A stretch of 64,000 nucleotides of DNA from Diphasiastrum complanatum (Eukaryota > Streptophyta > Lycopodiopsida > Lycopodiales > Lycopodiaceae), in NCBI GenBank assembly GCA_029204225.1, contig CM055102.1:28512969-28576968 (forward strand). The letters run 5' to 3'. Positions 46,654 to 58,213 of the stretch are shown one piece after another. Made by a program: the position numbers and the translations under genes. Below the pieces are notes generated by a model that did no database searches, was not told where the DNA came from, and was given only the letters and a program-made list of their open reading frames with translations. Each line of letters starts with the position of its first letter. Positions within the stretch are counted from its first letter, which is position 1.

Positions 46654-47602
46654 TGTAGAACAACTGATCAGATAGATCTTGATTCTACTAACAAAGGGCG
46701 CAAATTACTTGACAAAGGATGAGAAATAAACAAACGCGAACTTAAAACATTTTTATTCGTGATCAACCTCAAAGGATTCGCGAACTTTGTCTTGTAGTCA
46801 ACTCAGAAATTTCACAAACGATTCGCAAAACAGTTACTCGTAGAAGCTCGTGGCTTTCTTGTTGAAGCTCAAAAGATTTGCAAACAAAACCTTGTCATGA
46901 AATATTCTGTTTCTTGTTCAAACCTCAGATGTCGTGAACAATTCGCAAAATCTTCTGGACTGTTTTTCAAGCTCACCTATCGCAAAACTGTTCTGAACAA
47001 TTCATGAAATATTCTAGATTTCTTCTTCATGCTCAAAGTTGTTATCTGTCGCGAACAATTCGTGAAAGACAAAAATGTCATGAACAATTTGCGAAACACG
47101 AAGCTGAGATGAAGAGATAGATTGTCGCGAATAATTTGCGAACAAAATTTATTTGACCTTGAAAACAGAGTGTCTACTTGAATATCAATCATCGTAAACA
47201 GTTAGATATCTACTGTTACAACATTAAAAGGCCAAAACACCTATAAATAAAAGGCCAAAAGACCGTCTTGTAGCAATATAAATATATGTGCTCTACTCGT
47301 TGTAAACAACTCACTCAATAAGAGACACAACAGCGAGATAAGATAACAAGAGATGTACATTGATAAATCAGATTCAAAGTTTTAAAAATTTATTTTCGAT
47401 CAATAGTTTCTTATTGTCTAAATTATCCTAAGTTGTCTCTTACTTCCACATATTATTTTCGCATGCATATTCAATCAAGGCAAACACTGTTCTATTAGTA
47501 CATAGATTAGATACAGACTCGATTGAAGACACTGATATTAGTTTGATTTATTCAAACTTTCATCGTGTTCTCTATGGAAGAATAATTACTATTTTTCCTA
47601 TA
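46654..47602 (+). repeat. 3' LTR of element Z
   Basis: 949 bp, homologous to 42202-43133 with many substitutions and an insertion of about 45 bp near 46790. Most TCGCGAA motifs here have lost a CG, for example TCATGAA and TTTGCGAA. Confidence 0.85.
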
Positions 47603-47607
47603 GGGGT

Positions 47608-47752
47608 GAAGCTTTTGGAGATTGATTGGTTGCTTCTACTTGGTTGGGTGGTTTCTCCACAGTGTGTTCTCTTGTGTTTGTCTTGTAAGAAGGACCTTGA
47701 GGAGCTTTCTCTTACACCGTCTTTCTACAAGGTGCATAATCTCAAGCATTTC
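47608..47752 (+). repeat. K-type LTR, right part (split by element Z)
   Basis: It continues the alignment with 29156-29296 (GGTTGGGTGGTTTCTCCACA, GTCTTTCTACAAGGTGCAT) after the insertion. Confidence 0.8.
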
Positions 47753-48300
47753 TTTCTCACATCCATTCTCACCATTCAAATGCATCTCATTGTGCATTTA
47801 GTAGATGAGGTGGCCATTGCAGGTACATCATCTACTTGCGTCAATTGCCTATTCTTAGTCCATCCTAGACTATTGTTATTGTGGTAATTCCCATATTCCC
47901 TCACTAACATTGATTCATATTTTTTAAGTCAAGCACAGTCCATAGCCGTTGGATGTTTTTTTGGAATGATTCATGAAAACATTGAGGGGCTTCGTAAGAC
48001 AAAGGGCAAGGCCTGAGGGTAGCATGGCGGAAGGATGGCTACTAGTGCAAGAGTCCATGGTTTACATCATGGAGTTCCTTGCTCATAGCGATCCTTCTAT
48101 TCCTCGTCTTTGGGATAAGAAGGACAATGAGCATGTTGTTGGGGAGGTTCCTTAAGAAAAAGGAGCGATCATGAGAATGAGTGAGTCCTTCAGGGAGAAG
48201 GTAAATAAGTTTTGCATTCTTAATAGCGAGGAAATGCAAAAGTGGATTTCGCTATACGAAGATGCCAAGGCTCGTAATGTTAAAGAAATGTTGCACTGAC
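47750..48300 (+). pseudogene. CACTA (En/Spm) DUF4218 remnant
   Basis: The conceptual product reads MHLIVHLVDEVAIAG, LRGFVRQRARPEGSMAEGW and FCILNSEEMQKWISLYEDAK. This is the order and wording of the DUF4218 region found downstream of the transposase in plant CACTA elements. It is frameshifted and short. No TIR is seen next to it, so it is a fragment, joined on the right to a minus-strand copia piece. Confidence 0.7.
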
Positions 48301-48309
48301 TTGAAGTAG

Positions 48310-48815
48310 TCATTTGAATCTGAAACCATGCTTGAACAGATTGCTTCAAGCCAGAAAGTGCATTATGGAGTTCATGCACATGATTGTATTTGCCTTCGAT
48401 ATTGTAACCTTCAGGTTGTACCATGTAAATGTCCTCTTCAATAACTCCATTAAGATATGTTGTCTGTACATCCATTTGATGTATTTCCAAATCTATTGTA
48501 ATAGCAAATGACTATAGAAGTCTAATAGAAGAATGTCTAACTCCTGGACTGAAGGTCTCAGTGTAGTCAACGTTCTATACTTGAGAGAATCCTCTAGCTA
48601 CGAGTCAGGCCATTCTTCGATCAATACTTACATCTGCCTTGTACTTGATACTTGTACATTTTTGTTGGCAGATAATTTGACGATTGTCCAAGTTTGGTTC
48701 TTGATAAGAGATGAATACTCTTTATCTATAGCTTCTTTTCAGAGATCGAAATTGGGCTGACTGAGTGCCTCTTCGACAGTCGTCAGCTCTTGAACAAGTT
48801 GCAGACTTGTTGATG
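48310..48815 (-). pseudogene. copia RT fragment, family U
   Basis: On the minus strand the linker ALSQPNFDL, then KEAIDKEYSSLIKNQTW, is followed by IHQMDVQTTYLNG, YMVQPEGY and ALSGLKQSVQAW. The catalytic YVDD region is missing. The same linker occurs at 50.5 kb (EEALNQPDSDL), so two copies of one family lie here. It directly abuts a U-type LTR. Confidence 0.65.
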
Positions 48816-48817
48816 AT

Positions 48818-49387
48818 GGAGAAAGAGAGTGTGTGAGTGTGAGAAACGAAAATAGCTCGAAAAGAAAATGAACACGAAGAGAAGCAAACTTGAAACTCGA
48901 ATAAGAAACAAACTCGAACAGAAAGTGTTCGCAGCGGAATGAGCTATATTACTCTTTCCCTAGGCATGACTACGCCTATAAAAAACAAACAGAACGTTAG
49001 TGATAGAAATCACGGTCGACCTAATTACGTAGCCAAACATTAACAAAATATCAGAAGAATAACTTGTTGCGAATAGATAGACAAATTACTTGTCGCAAAT
49101 GATTCGCAAAGAGCTGGACTGAGCTCGACTAATAATCAATCACGAATTAGTCGCAAAAGTCAAGACTAAATATTAGTTGTTAACAGCTAGACTAACAATA
49201 ATTCGCTAAAAACAGATTACCAGACTGAGCAACAAGAGAGTCAGACAGAATGAAGAAAAGCATAACAATACCGACACAAATCTGAATGCAGAACAACAGA
49301 GTTGTTATCAGATTAAGTTTAGCAAAATACACATGTCAATAATGTTGTGGAGCACAAGACAATAGCGGACGAAATCGCGTGCTCTAC
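48818..49387 (-). repeat. LTR, copia family U
   Basis: It aligns with 51967-52245 (GAACACGAAGAGAAGC, TTTCCCTAGGCATGAC, AACATTAACAAAA). Read on the minus strand it would start TGTAGAGCACGCG and end CTCTTTCTCC. Its left neighbour is RT sequence, not a flank, so the copy is solo or rearranged. Confidence 0.6.
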
Positions 49388-49494
49388 AAAGCTAATTCAA
49401 TCTATAAACGGAATGAACCTATTACTAACAATACAAAAGAATCAATGCACAAGGCATCTACTTCGTCTATCTCTGATAAGCTTCTAATGCTATA
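49388..49494 (-). other. spacer with degenerate primer-like site
   Basis: The minus strand reads TAGCATTAGAAGCTTATC directly next to the T LTR, resembling a decayed tRNA-iMet site. Confidence 0.35.
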
Positions 49495-50023
49495 TGTTAC
49501 ATACACAGACACATTGGATTCACAGATGGTATCCAACATATTTACATAATTTTACAGGTGTGCAGATGAAGAAAGTACAAAGTGGATGTGTTGTCTTTTG
49601 GAGATCATGGGTGGCTGCTGTCATTGTCAAATCTGTTAGCACAATTGCATGGGATGAGCGTGAAAAGGCTGCGACGTCAGCCTTTGTTGAAATGAACGTT
49701 GGTGAAGATGTAAAAAATGCGTCACTCTAATGAAATGCCTTAGGATTTGATTTACAGGGTGCCTTTGCTTTTCCTAGGGCACGTTCAGCATTTTGTAAGG
49801 CAGTGTCATCTTTTTCGCCTGTCACAAATCACGTGTAAAAATACACTGTCGCGTTTTTCGCCTATGAGAATTTACTCGTATTTATGCAAAAAGTTGCGTT
49901 TTATTCGTCTGTCTTATTTTACATGTAAATATGCAGACTGTGTGACAACATGAGTAAAAAATGCAGCATGAATGGAGGCAAATTAAAATAGGATTTAGGA
50001 GAGTAGAGGAGATAAATCCAACA
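49495..50023 (-). repeat. LTR, copia family T
   Basis: 529 bp; on the minus strand TGTTGGATTT...GTAACA with paired ends. It is preceded by a polypurine run TAAGGGAGGG (50024-50033, minus), so it is the 3' LTR of the RNase H fragment to its right. It does not match the U LTR at the other end of that body. Confidence 0.65.
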
Positions 50024-50030
50024 CCCTCCC

Positions 50031-50338
50031 TTAATTTGGATCTGTGAATGCCTTGATCTTCAAACCAAGCAATGCACAAAATTTGTTGTGTGCATTAACA
50101 CTTAATGCCTTCGTGAATATATCTGCAACCATGTCCTGCATTCTGCAGTACATTAAGATCACCTCCTTGTTGAGAACCTTGCCCTTGATGTAGTGATATT
50201 TGATTTCAATGTGCTTACTAGTAGAGTGAAATATAGGGCTGGCCGATAAGGCAATAGCACTCTGATTATCACAGAATAAAATTGTAGGACTGTACTCATA
50301 CAGATGAACGTCTGACAATAAATTTCTCATCCTGATGT
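50031..50338 (-). pseudogene. copia RNase H fragment
   Basis: 99 residues on the minus strand with LFCDNQSAIALSASPIFHST, KHIEIKYHYIKGK and DMVADIFTKALS, the C-terminal half of copia RNase H, ending with a proper stop before the polypurine tract. It is joined directly at about 50340 to the start of RT; most of RT is deleted between them. Confidence 0.75.
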
Positions 50339-50340
50339 TG

Positions 50341-51765
50341 GGGATTTGAGTGAATCCTTGTGCTACTAGTCTTGCCTTCCTTTGATCAATTGCTCCATTG
50401 GCATTGTATTTGATCTTGAAGATCTATTTGCAATCAATGATATTGCAACTAATAGGAGCTTCGACTAGTGACCACGTCTGGTTCTTGATCGGAGAAGAAT
50501 ACTCTCTGACCATAGCTTCTCTCTAGAGATCAGAGTCTGGTTGGTTGAGTGCCTCTTCGATTATCGTCAGTTCTTGTATCAAGAGACATGCAGACTCAGG
50601 AGTATACCTTGTGGGTTGTGTGCGCACTCGGCTTGATCTTCTGAGAGGATTCGATTGATGAACCACTCTTGGGACTTGTTTTTGGGTAGTAGCAATGTCT
50701 TTGTTTAATTTGCTGTCAAAAAGTGGGTTGACAATAGACACGCCTGAGCCAGAAGCTCGGACAATCGTGTCAATGGCAGGGATGAAGGTTCTCCTGGAGC
50801 AATATCCTTACCTTTGATATCGACGAATTGATCCTCGATAAAGACTATATTTCAACTATACAAGATTTGTTGGGTATCAGGATCTTATAGCTTGTATGCA
50901 TTATCAGATGAAGTATATCCAATCAGGATGGTCTTGAGACCTTGGAAGTCCGATTTCTTCCTCGTGTCTTCTGAAATCTACACATAGGCAATGCATCCAA
51001 ACACTCTTAGGCTCTTCACAAAAGGCTTAGAGCCTGTCCACACCTCGTGGGGTGTCTTACCTGAGAGGGCCTTGTTCGAACATATGTTCTAGACGTAAGC
51101 TGCAGTGGAGACAGCTTCAGCCCAGAATCTCTTGGGCAACGATGCATGCGCTAGCATACATTTGGCTGATTCAACCAAGGTATGGTTCTTCCTCTCGGCT
51201 AAGCCATTAGACTGAGGACTGTAAGGAGTGATGAATTGCTGCTCAATGCCTTGGCTTTGATAGTACTCCTTAAACTCGATAGAGATATATCTTCCACCAT
51301 TGTTTGACCTGAGAGCCTTGATCGTCCGTCCAGTCTCCTTTTTTGCACGCTCTTGAAGATTCTGAAGCAGTTGAAGGCTTCTGATTTCTTCTTTATAAAG
51401 TACACCATATTCCTTTTGGGAAATTCATCAATAAAAGTTATAAAATACTCTGCATCCTTCAGCGAAGTATTTTTCATCGGGTCACAAATATCTGAATGTA
51501 CAATGTCTAACAATCCTCTAGCAATATGCTGATGGCTTGATTTAAATGGTCTCCTAGTCTGTTTACCAACTAGATAGTTTTGACAGACAGGTAACTCGAC
51601 TTTATCATGAGGATAGTCGAGATCAAGAACAATAGATTGTCTAGACATTTGTTGTACATCAACATGATTGAAGTGACCAAGTCTACAATGCCAAAGTAAA
51701 CTTTTATTTGCATGAATAGAAGTACTGAGCACCTGACTAGAGGCAGAAAAACAATGTATCAACTA
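50341..51765 (-). pseudogene. copia integrase and RT N-terminus, family U
   Basis: Right to left: HHCC finger (LLWHCRLGHFNHVDV, LPVCQNYLVGKQ), integrase core HSDICDP and YFITFIDEF, a frameshift at about 51340, then ALRSNNGGRYIS, SNGLAERKNH and FWAEAVSTAA, the Ser/Arg linker with RRSSRVRTQPTRY (about 50630), and RT start FKIKYNANGAIDQRKARLVA (about 50420). The second catalytic aspartate is Asn (SNN for SDN); first Asp and Glu are present. Gag and protease are gone. Confidence 0.75.
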
Positions 51766-51809
51766 CTTTGCAAATAAAAGTTTACTTTGGCATTATAGAC
51801 TTGGTCACT
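51672..51809. repeat. inverted repeat in integrase finger region
   Basis: Arms 51672-51712 and 51769-51809, 41 nt each with one mismatch, loop 56 nt. The right arm is an antisense copy of the LWHCRLGH coding segment. A smaller 11-bp palindrome (GTCACTGATAG) overlaps at about 51804-51867. Confidence 0.85.
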
Positions 51810-51954
51810 GATAGGAAATATTAGTCTAAGTGATAGGAAAAACTATCAGTGACTTAAGTATGAAAATCTGGCACTGAGTTACTAAACAAGAAGACAATTA
51901 CTCTATCGGCTAGTAGAGTCTTATACTATGGAAGCTTCTTAGGTTACGAAAATA

Positions 51955-51966
51955 GCTCTGATACCA
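51955..51966 (-). other. primer binding site (tRNA-iMet), family U
   Basis: The complement reads TGGTATCAGAGC and abuts the U LTR at 51967. Confidence 0.85.
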
Positions 51967-52245
51967 TGTTGGAGAAAGAGGTTGGGTGAGTGTGAGAAAT
52001 GAAAATAGATCGAAAAGAAAATGAACACGAAGAGAAGCGAACTCGAAACTCGAACAAGAAACAAGCTCGAACAGATAGTGTTCGTGCGCAGTTGAATGAG
52101 GTATATTACCCTTTCCCTAAGCATGACCACACCTATCAGAAACAAACATAAATCACGGTCGAACTGATTATGTAACCAAACATTAACAAAACATCAGAAA
52201 AATAATTTGTCGCAAATGATTTGTGAAGAGCTGGACTGAGCTGGA
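51967..52245 (-). repeat. LTR, copia family U (truncated 5' LTR)
   Basis: It begins TGTTGGAGAAAGAG beside the primer site and aligns with 48818-49110. It breaks at GAGCTGGACTGA, where plus-strand RNase H code takes over. Confidence 0.7.
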
Positions 52246-52804
52246 CTGACATCTTCAATAAAGCTCTGGACAAAGGACTCTTTGAGAGGCAAAGGAGCAG
52301 TCTCGGGATCGTAAAGTTATCATGCTTTGAGACAACCAAATTTGGCTAAAGATCATTGATGAACTAAATGTATTCTTATGTCTGATTTTGCACACCTTCT
52401 TCAAAGTTTTACAGCTGCGGATTGGGCTGGAGATGCTAATAAGAAAAAGTCGACATTAGACTGTGTCTTTGTTTTCAATAGGGGTCCTGTCTCTTCGAAC
52501 CACAAGAAGTAGAATTCGAGTTTGCATTATCCTTGACAAAGGTTGAATACATTGCCGAAGCACATGCTACAAAGAAAGCTATATGGTTAAGGCGTCTAGA
52601 TGTATCATTCCTGGAGCAAGCACATTGAGATAAAGTATCATTTTGTCAGAGACAAAGTGCTTGAAAGGGAGATCATTCTAATCTTTTGCAGATCAAAGTT
52701 CATGATGGCAAATAGCATTAGCATCAGCATTCAATACTCATTCTAAGTTTAGTAGTATGCTCAACTTAATACCTCGATTTTCATGAGTTCACATTAAGGA
52801 GGGG
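52246..52804 (+). pseudogene. copia RNase H fragments, family S
   Basis: Plus-strand pieces read DIFNKALDKGLFERQRSSLG (52246-52310) and, further right, FTAADWAGDANKKKSTLDC, EAHATKKAIWLRRLD and HIEIKYHFVRDKVLERE. The C-terminal motif therefore precedes the N-terminal one, so the fragment is rearranged. Stops are frequent. A purine run TAAGGAGGGG at about 52795-52804 ends it. Confidence 0.65.
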
Positions 52805-53686
52805 TGTTACATTTCATTCTTAAAATCATTTGCAATGTGTAACCATTTATGTATAATATGTAGTTTTACTCACATTATTGAGATAGTATCAAAGGTATTA
52901 AATACAAATATAAAAAAATACAAAAAATACAAATATTGTTGAATAGTTTTAAATTTGAGGGATTATTGAACAAGATTTGAATCAACCAAAAGTCAATAGA
53001 CTATCGAGAATTTGAATAAAAGCATATTGAATAGTGGAGCGTTATCCATTACACTTCATGTCCAATCTTGTAGCCCCACATGGCACCTACTACATGGATA
53101 AATGACGCATTTCATTAGGGTTGTGTCATCAAAAACTATATATAGATCAACATATCAAGTTCGTTTTAAGTTGTCAAATTTAAAAGTTCAAGTTCATTCT
53201 TATTCTTCTCCTTTTTGTTCTACCAAAGGTGTAGACTAATTAGTAATATGCTATCATGGTACAATATGTGTAAGAGCACAATTTATAGCAGAATAAGATA
53301 TGCTATTATCATAGTGCAATTAGAGTAGACAACAACAAAAGCATCAAATGTCTCTACTTCAACATCTTAAATACATCCTACTTTCGGTACTTATGTTTTG
53401 TTCTACTATTTTTGTTATTCACGCTTATTATGATCTAAATTTTTCAATTCTATTGGCAATACAATCCAATCGTCATTCATTTTCTACACATGTGAATGAT
53501 AGTATAGTTGTACTTGTGATAGTAGTGAATCAGTTTTGTTGTCACATTAACTATTTAACTATCGTTGCCATTATCAATTATCTATTCGACAATCATTGTC
53601 AAATAGTTATTCAACTAATGCACAACTTATATTTCCAATAGTTTGAACTCCATATCAATCTAATTTGTGATAAAATCTCTCAACAT
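52805..53686 (+). repeat. probable LTR, family S
   Basis: It starts TGTTACATTT directly after the polypurine tract and has a TATATATAGATC promoter-like stretch at about 53141. The right end (CTCAACA near 53683) is a guess since no second copy is present. Confidence 0.45.
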
Positions 53687-53948
53687 TGTGTGCGGGTGTG
53701 TGTGTGTGTATGTGTGAACAATGGCAATGCCTAGTGTAAACATAATTGGTGATAAAGATGTGCATAACTCTGGCCATGATATCAAACCGTTTCAAACCAT
53801 AATCAAGGTCCAATGGATACATTAATGATATGAGATATTTGGATGAAGTTCTTATTGATTCTTAGACATTCACAACATCCAAAAAAGAAATTCTTTCTAT
53901 GTATGTCAAATCTAGAATAATTGAAAGTCCATAAAGTTTCAAAGAATA
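53687..53948 (-). other. 3' flank of WRKY copy C
   Basis: From 53717 it is homologous to the 3' flank of copy B (29724-29948), starting right beside a GT-rich tract. It probably includes the 3' UTR. Confidence 0.6.
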
Positions 53949-55550
53949 TTAAAATTCTCCCATCTGCACAAAGAGATCATAACTATTGCGTGGTTGTCGT
54001 TTTTTAGCATTTGGAGCCATGTACCTTAAACCAAGTGATTCATTAGGTTGCACTATATCTCCATATACAATTGATGGACTTGGGTGTGTGTGATTACCCT
54101 CATAAGTTGTGATAATGATTGAACTATCTTCTGACGATCTTTCCACCCTTTTTTTCACCATGCATGTAGGGTTTGAGCATTTATAATAGTTCCTGCATCA
54201 AAAAAATATATATGAGCATAATTAGCACAGACACTAGCTACTTTTTTAGTGTTATCTTATTTATTTTTTAGTGATCATGTCTTCAAGCCTAAGATGATAT
54301 ATCTACATGCATGCATTTGCAAAAAAGGCAGTTTGGATTAACTTTTCAATAGTCTTATCTATGTAGATCTGGCAACCACTAGTGATCAGTTTCCAATAAG
54401 ATTTTTTGAGTGTCTGACATTTACCATTACAGCTTTATGTTATCGATATATTTAATATACATTTTTTGAAAATGAGTAGCTAACTACACACAAGTGTGTG
54501 GCACTACTTAAAAAAAACTTAAAGAAAGCTTTATAAAGCTAGTAGCCATCATGTATACTATTCATAAATTGATATGAAAAGACTAGAATTTGCATTATTG
54601 GCTTTGATCACAAAAGCAAAGCTTCATGTAATTAGTATTCTCACCGTATAGTATGAAGTTACATTAAACTTTAAAATGATTGATACTTCTTACCTAGATG
54701 TTTATGATGTCAATTTTTATAGTCACATGCTCTAATAGTAAAAGAGGGCAAGTAAGAATGGAGCTAGTCAATTTAGTTTCACCTATATGATTTCAATCTT
54801 GTCGTACATATAGGTAACTAGTTACATATCGTTTAACATAGCTTAATTTCTACATATCCTTACCTTTCCTAAAATACATATTTTTGTGATTTTCAAACAT
54901 ACGGTTTGATGTATTACCTTTTTCTATCTAGGATGTAAGCATTGCCTATGGTTTGAGACATGGTATGGAACTTAAGCCATCATTAGCTCTATTATCATCA
55001 TGTAGCTAGCTTGAATAGATCATAAACTCAATGTAGGAAGGTTTAAACCTAGAGTGGTTGCTAGGGTTGGTATATTGATGGAGATGCAAACTCAAGATGT
55101 AGTTAGGCCTGAGTTTTTTTTGTAGCATTTTCACTTGAAAGGTGATTGATCTTAAAAAAAACCTTATAGCACCCTTCAAACTGAGTAAAATCCTAAGTAG
55201 CTTTTGTTTTACACCTTTGACCAAGAATTTATGCACTTACCCTTCAAAGACAAACTTGTGGTAGTTGTGTCATTGGACACTTATTTATGATAGACGGAGC
55301 CGAGTAGATGACATACTCAATAAAGAGTCATAGGTGCATCTCGCTTGGCTCCTTCCATTGCTTGATGGGTATCAGGCCACCATTATGAAATGGAATTTGC
55401 TTCTCAAAGAAAAAATCATCACAAGCAACTGTGCTTTTTCAGTCTACTTTTAAGCAATCTGAAAAAGAGCATGACATGTGCTCATTAGACTTATGTTAAA
55501 GTTAAATTAGTTATACATGGAATATAATTATATAATATAGTGATGCTCGT

Positions 55551-55610
<60 letters not shown>

Positions 55611-56161
55611 CCCCCGAGTTTGATCTTGTTTATTTCGGTTTGCTTTGATGCATTCTTTGATTTCAACACATGCAATGTGGCAAAGTGAATATTAATCAAA
55701 CCTGTGATGAGGACTTTGCTTCACTGTCTTTCTCCCATACTTCCTCCATCTGTAACCATCATCAATCATCTCTCTTTCACTTACAGTTTCGATTGCAAAT
55801 CTGGGTTGGCGATTTTCATGCCTGAAAGTCTCTCTGCTCCTGGATTTGCACTTCCTGAGAATTCAAAGAGCACATACCGTCATACATATTCAGAAGAAAT
55901 AAGCTGTTTGACGTGTAACCTCTTCAAACACGAAAAATTCAGTAGATAAATGGGGCAGCAGGATGAAGTGAGCATACTTCACAAAAAGCTGGCTTCAGTT
56001 AATTATCCAAATAATAAAGCTAGCATCAACACTCCATGTACGCCTCAAGATTTACATCGCCCAGTCGCAAACCTCAAGATCCACATCGCCCAGTCACAAA
56101 TTTATAACAGTTGCATAGTCTTGCTGAAAAAAAACGGCTGCGGTGCCTATGATCACACAAG

Positions 56162-56237
<76 letters not shown>

Positions 56238-57037
56238 TGATCGGGTTCTTCGACATGACGATTCCCCAAATCATCTAGGGGAACTTCAGGCGTTGTCCTC
56301 TTGAGCCTACTGTTAGCTGAGTTTTTGGCTTTCAAACTTTGGCAACAGTTCTCACCAGCCAGTAAAGGAGATGATGGTAGGCTAGATTCTCTTGACGGAG
56401 AGGTCTTGTGATCTTCAAAGTCCTGTGCCTCTTCCTGGCAAGCTTCTCTCATTTCGTTGGATTCCGTTATTCTCAATTTCCAGTCTTCAATAGAAGCACA
56501 AATGTTTCCAGAAGTTGTCTCTGTTGAAATTGAAGTAGGTAAAGGATGCAGCAAGTTTACATGTACTGCCAAATTCGACGATCCACTATCATTGTAAGAC
56601 AGGTGTTCAGGTGCACTATAAGGGGAAGCCAATGTGCCAATCTGGTCCGAATGAGATCGTGAAGCAAAATCTGGCGGTATCGAAAGAGTGGGTGTTGGTG
56701 TGCTGAGAAGTTCTTTCTGTACTGCCAATATATAGTTAGTGAAAGGGCTTAATTCTTCCGGATGAGATGGGTGTAAGGTAGAAAAATCTAATCTCAAAGA
56801 GGATAGAGGAAAACTCCTTGCTACACTATCTCTGGTTGAGATGGAAGTGTCTTCTATATCATTTTCATACGACTGCGGCATCGCTGCTGGAGAAGGTAAT
56901 TGTGTGTCTATTAATTTAGGTATATAAAGAAATTTTTCGAAATTTAGAATGAGCACGAGCGGTTTGTGAGCTACAAGGCGCAAAGTCTGTTTATTGTGGA
57001 GAAATTCACAGTCTGTCTCTCGAAAAGTATAGAGCAC
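53949..57037 (-). CDS. group IIc WRKY transcription factor, copy C (WRKYGRK variant)
   Basis: Exons 56238-57037 (or from 56881), 55702-55854 and 53949-54192 splice in frame with GT...AG borders: CA|G then AG|G. The WRKY half-domain reads DDGYRWRKYGRKTVKQSPHHR, identical to A and B. Exon 3 has NYYKCSNPTC, then MVKKRVERSSEDSSIIITTY and EGNHTH, completing C-X4-C-X23-H-X-H. It differs from B at many residues and has four extra near the C-terminus (GLRY), so it is an older paralogue. The ATG used by A and B is ATA here. Translation could start at 56881 (MPQSYEN, 346 residues) or at 57037 (398 residues, including sequence that is 5' UTR in A and B). Full open frames suggest it is still a gene. Confidence 0.82.
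55554..55614. repeat. (CT)n in intron 2 of WRKY C
   Basis: About 27 CT units then a C run; positional equivalent of 30957-31051 in copy B. Confidence 0.95.
56164..56234. repeat. (GT)n(GA)n in intron 1 of WRKY C
   Basis: On the coding strand the donor GTACTCTCT merges directly into the CT tract, which lies even closer to the splice site than in A and B. Confidence 0.95.
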
Positions 57038-57430
57038 CTGAATGAAAGATCATGAACATACCATACACATTCTCACTTCCCAGCGTTTGCAAAAGCTAAG
57101 ATGGAAAAGATACGTACAGAAGTCTGCACGTCTGCACGCTGCACCTGATACAATGGCATTAATGATACGTATACGGCAAATACATGGACATTAATGAAAA
57201 CCGATATCAGATCTATATAGCAACACGATACCCAAGGAGATCAGATTCGCTTAACGCGGATAACCTTGAAGGAGCCACTCCAGGTAGCATGTGGCATGGA
57301 CGAGTTCAAGCACGGAAGAAGGGAATTGTGGAAAAGAAGGCATGAGGACGGCAGGAGTGGTAGAGAGGTGAAGAAAGTGAGCAGGAAGAGCACGTAACTG
57401 CGCTATCAAAATTGAATGGCTATCGTATGT
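57038..57430 (-). promoter_or_regulatory. 5' flank of WRKY copy C
   Basis: It is homologous to the 5' flanks of A and B up to about 57430 (CACGTAACTGCGCT is shared). The TATA-like box of A and B is interrupted by loss of five bases (CAGGTAGCATG for CAGGTTATATAGCATG); an alternative TATATAG lies near 57215. Confidence 0.4.
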
Positions 57431-57897
57431 ATAGCACGCGTTTCTGTAGGAGTACTTCAGGTGCTCACTCCTTGTGTGAAAGTAGTAATTGGCATGAATG
57501 ATAGAGGACAGGTGTCATGTTTTCATAGGCTCTGAACACAGATGTTCAAAGCCATATGGCACAATTGAACGGTGGTTGAAGGGTCGAATGCCAATTACGT
57601 CCCCTACCATGTAAAAGCAGCCTTTAACGCACTTCGTCGCAGGGCGACTCAGACTAGATCCTTGTTTACATGATAATATTAAACACCAATAATATTTATA
57701 GATATGGTGCAAGCTCAATAAACAAATGGAAGTTACATCTATTATCTCAAACACATGTAGTCTAGAAAAAATAGTTTAGACAAATGAATGACTTCTAGCA
57801 CAATATATTCGAAAAGGTTTGATGACGAATGTTTAATACCAATTTTCAAAATTAACCATACATTAAAGACTTTTTATAAAAGTACATAAAAGCTTAA

Positions 57898-57900
<3 letters not shown>
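57431..57900. other. no gene recognised
   Basis: Spacer between WRKY C and the GA/GT array. Confidence 0.5.
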
Positions 57901-57992
<92 letters not shown>

Positions 57993-58086
57993 AACATTTT
58001 GCATTGATTTAGAATTTAAGATTATAGATAAATACATAGTCTATGGTAGTAATAGATTGTTAGATTTATATTTATTTAGGACTAAG

Positions 58087-58184
<98 letters not shown>

Positions 58185-58208
58185 TGTGTGTGTTTTTGTG
58201 AACATGTT
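57901..58208. repeat. GA/GT microsatellite array, left part
   Basis: GA (57901-57957), GT to about 57990, an AT-rich spacer with TTTAACATTTTGCATTGATT and then GAATTTAAGAT, then GA (58089-58182) and a short GT. It forms one array with 62355-62720 once element Y is removed. Confidence 0.9.
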
Positions 58209-58213
58209 GATTT

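Larger units (their letters stand above)
42197..47607 (+). mobile_element. Ty1/copia element Z with 5-bp target duplication
   Basis: LTRs 42202-43133 and 46654-47602 bound a decayed gag-pol. GGGGT at 42197-42201 and 47603-47607 is the target duplication. The empty site can be read in the homologous K-type LTR at 29146-29155, which carries a single GGGGT. The element is complete in structure but not in coding capacity: many stops, a mutated protease and a deleted RT core. LTR divergence is clearly visible by eye, so it is an old insertion. Confidence 0.9.
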
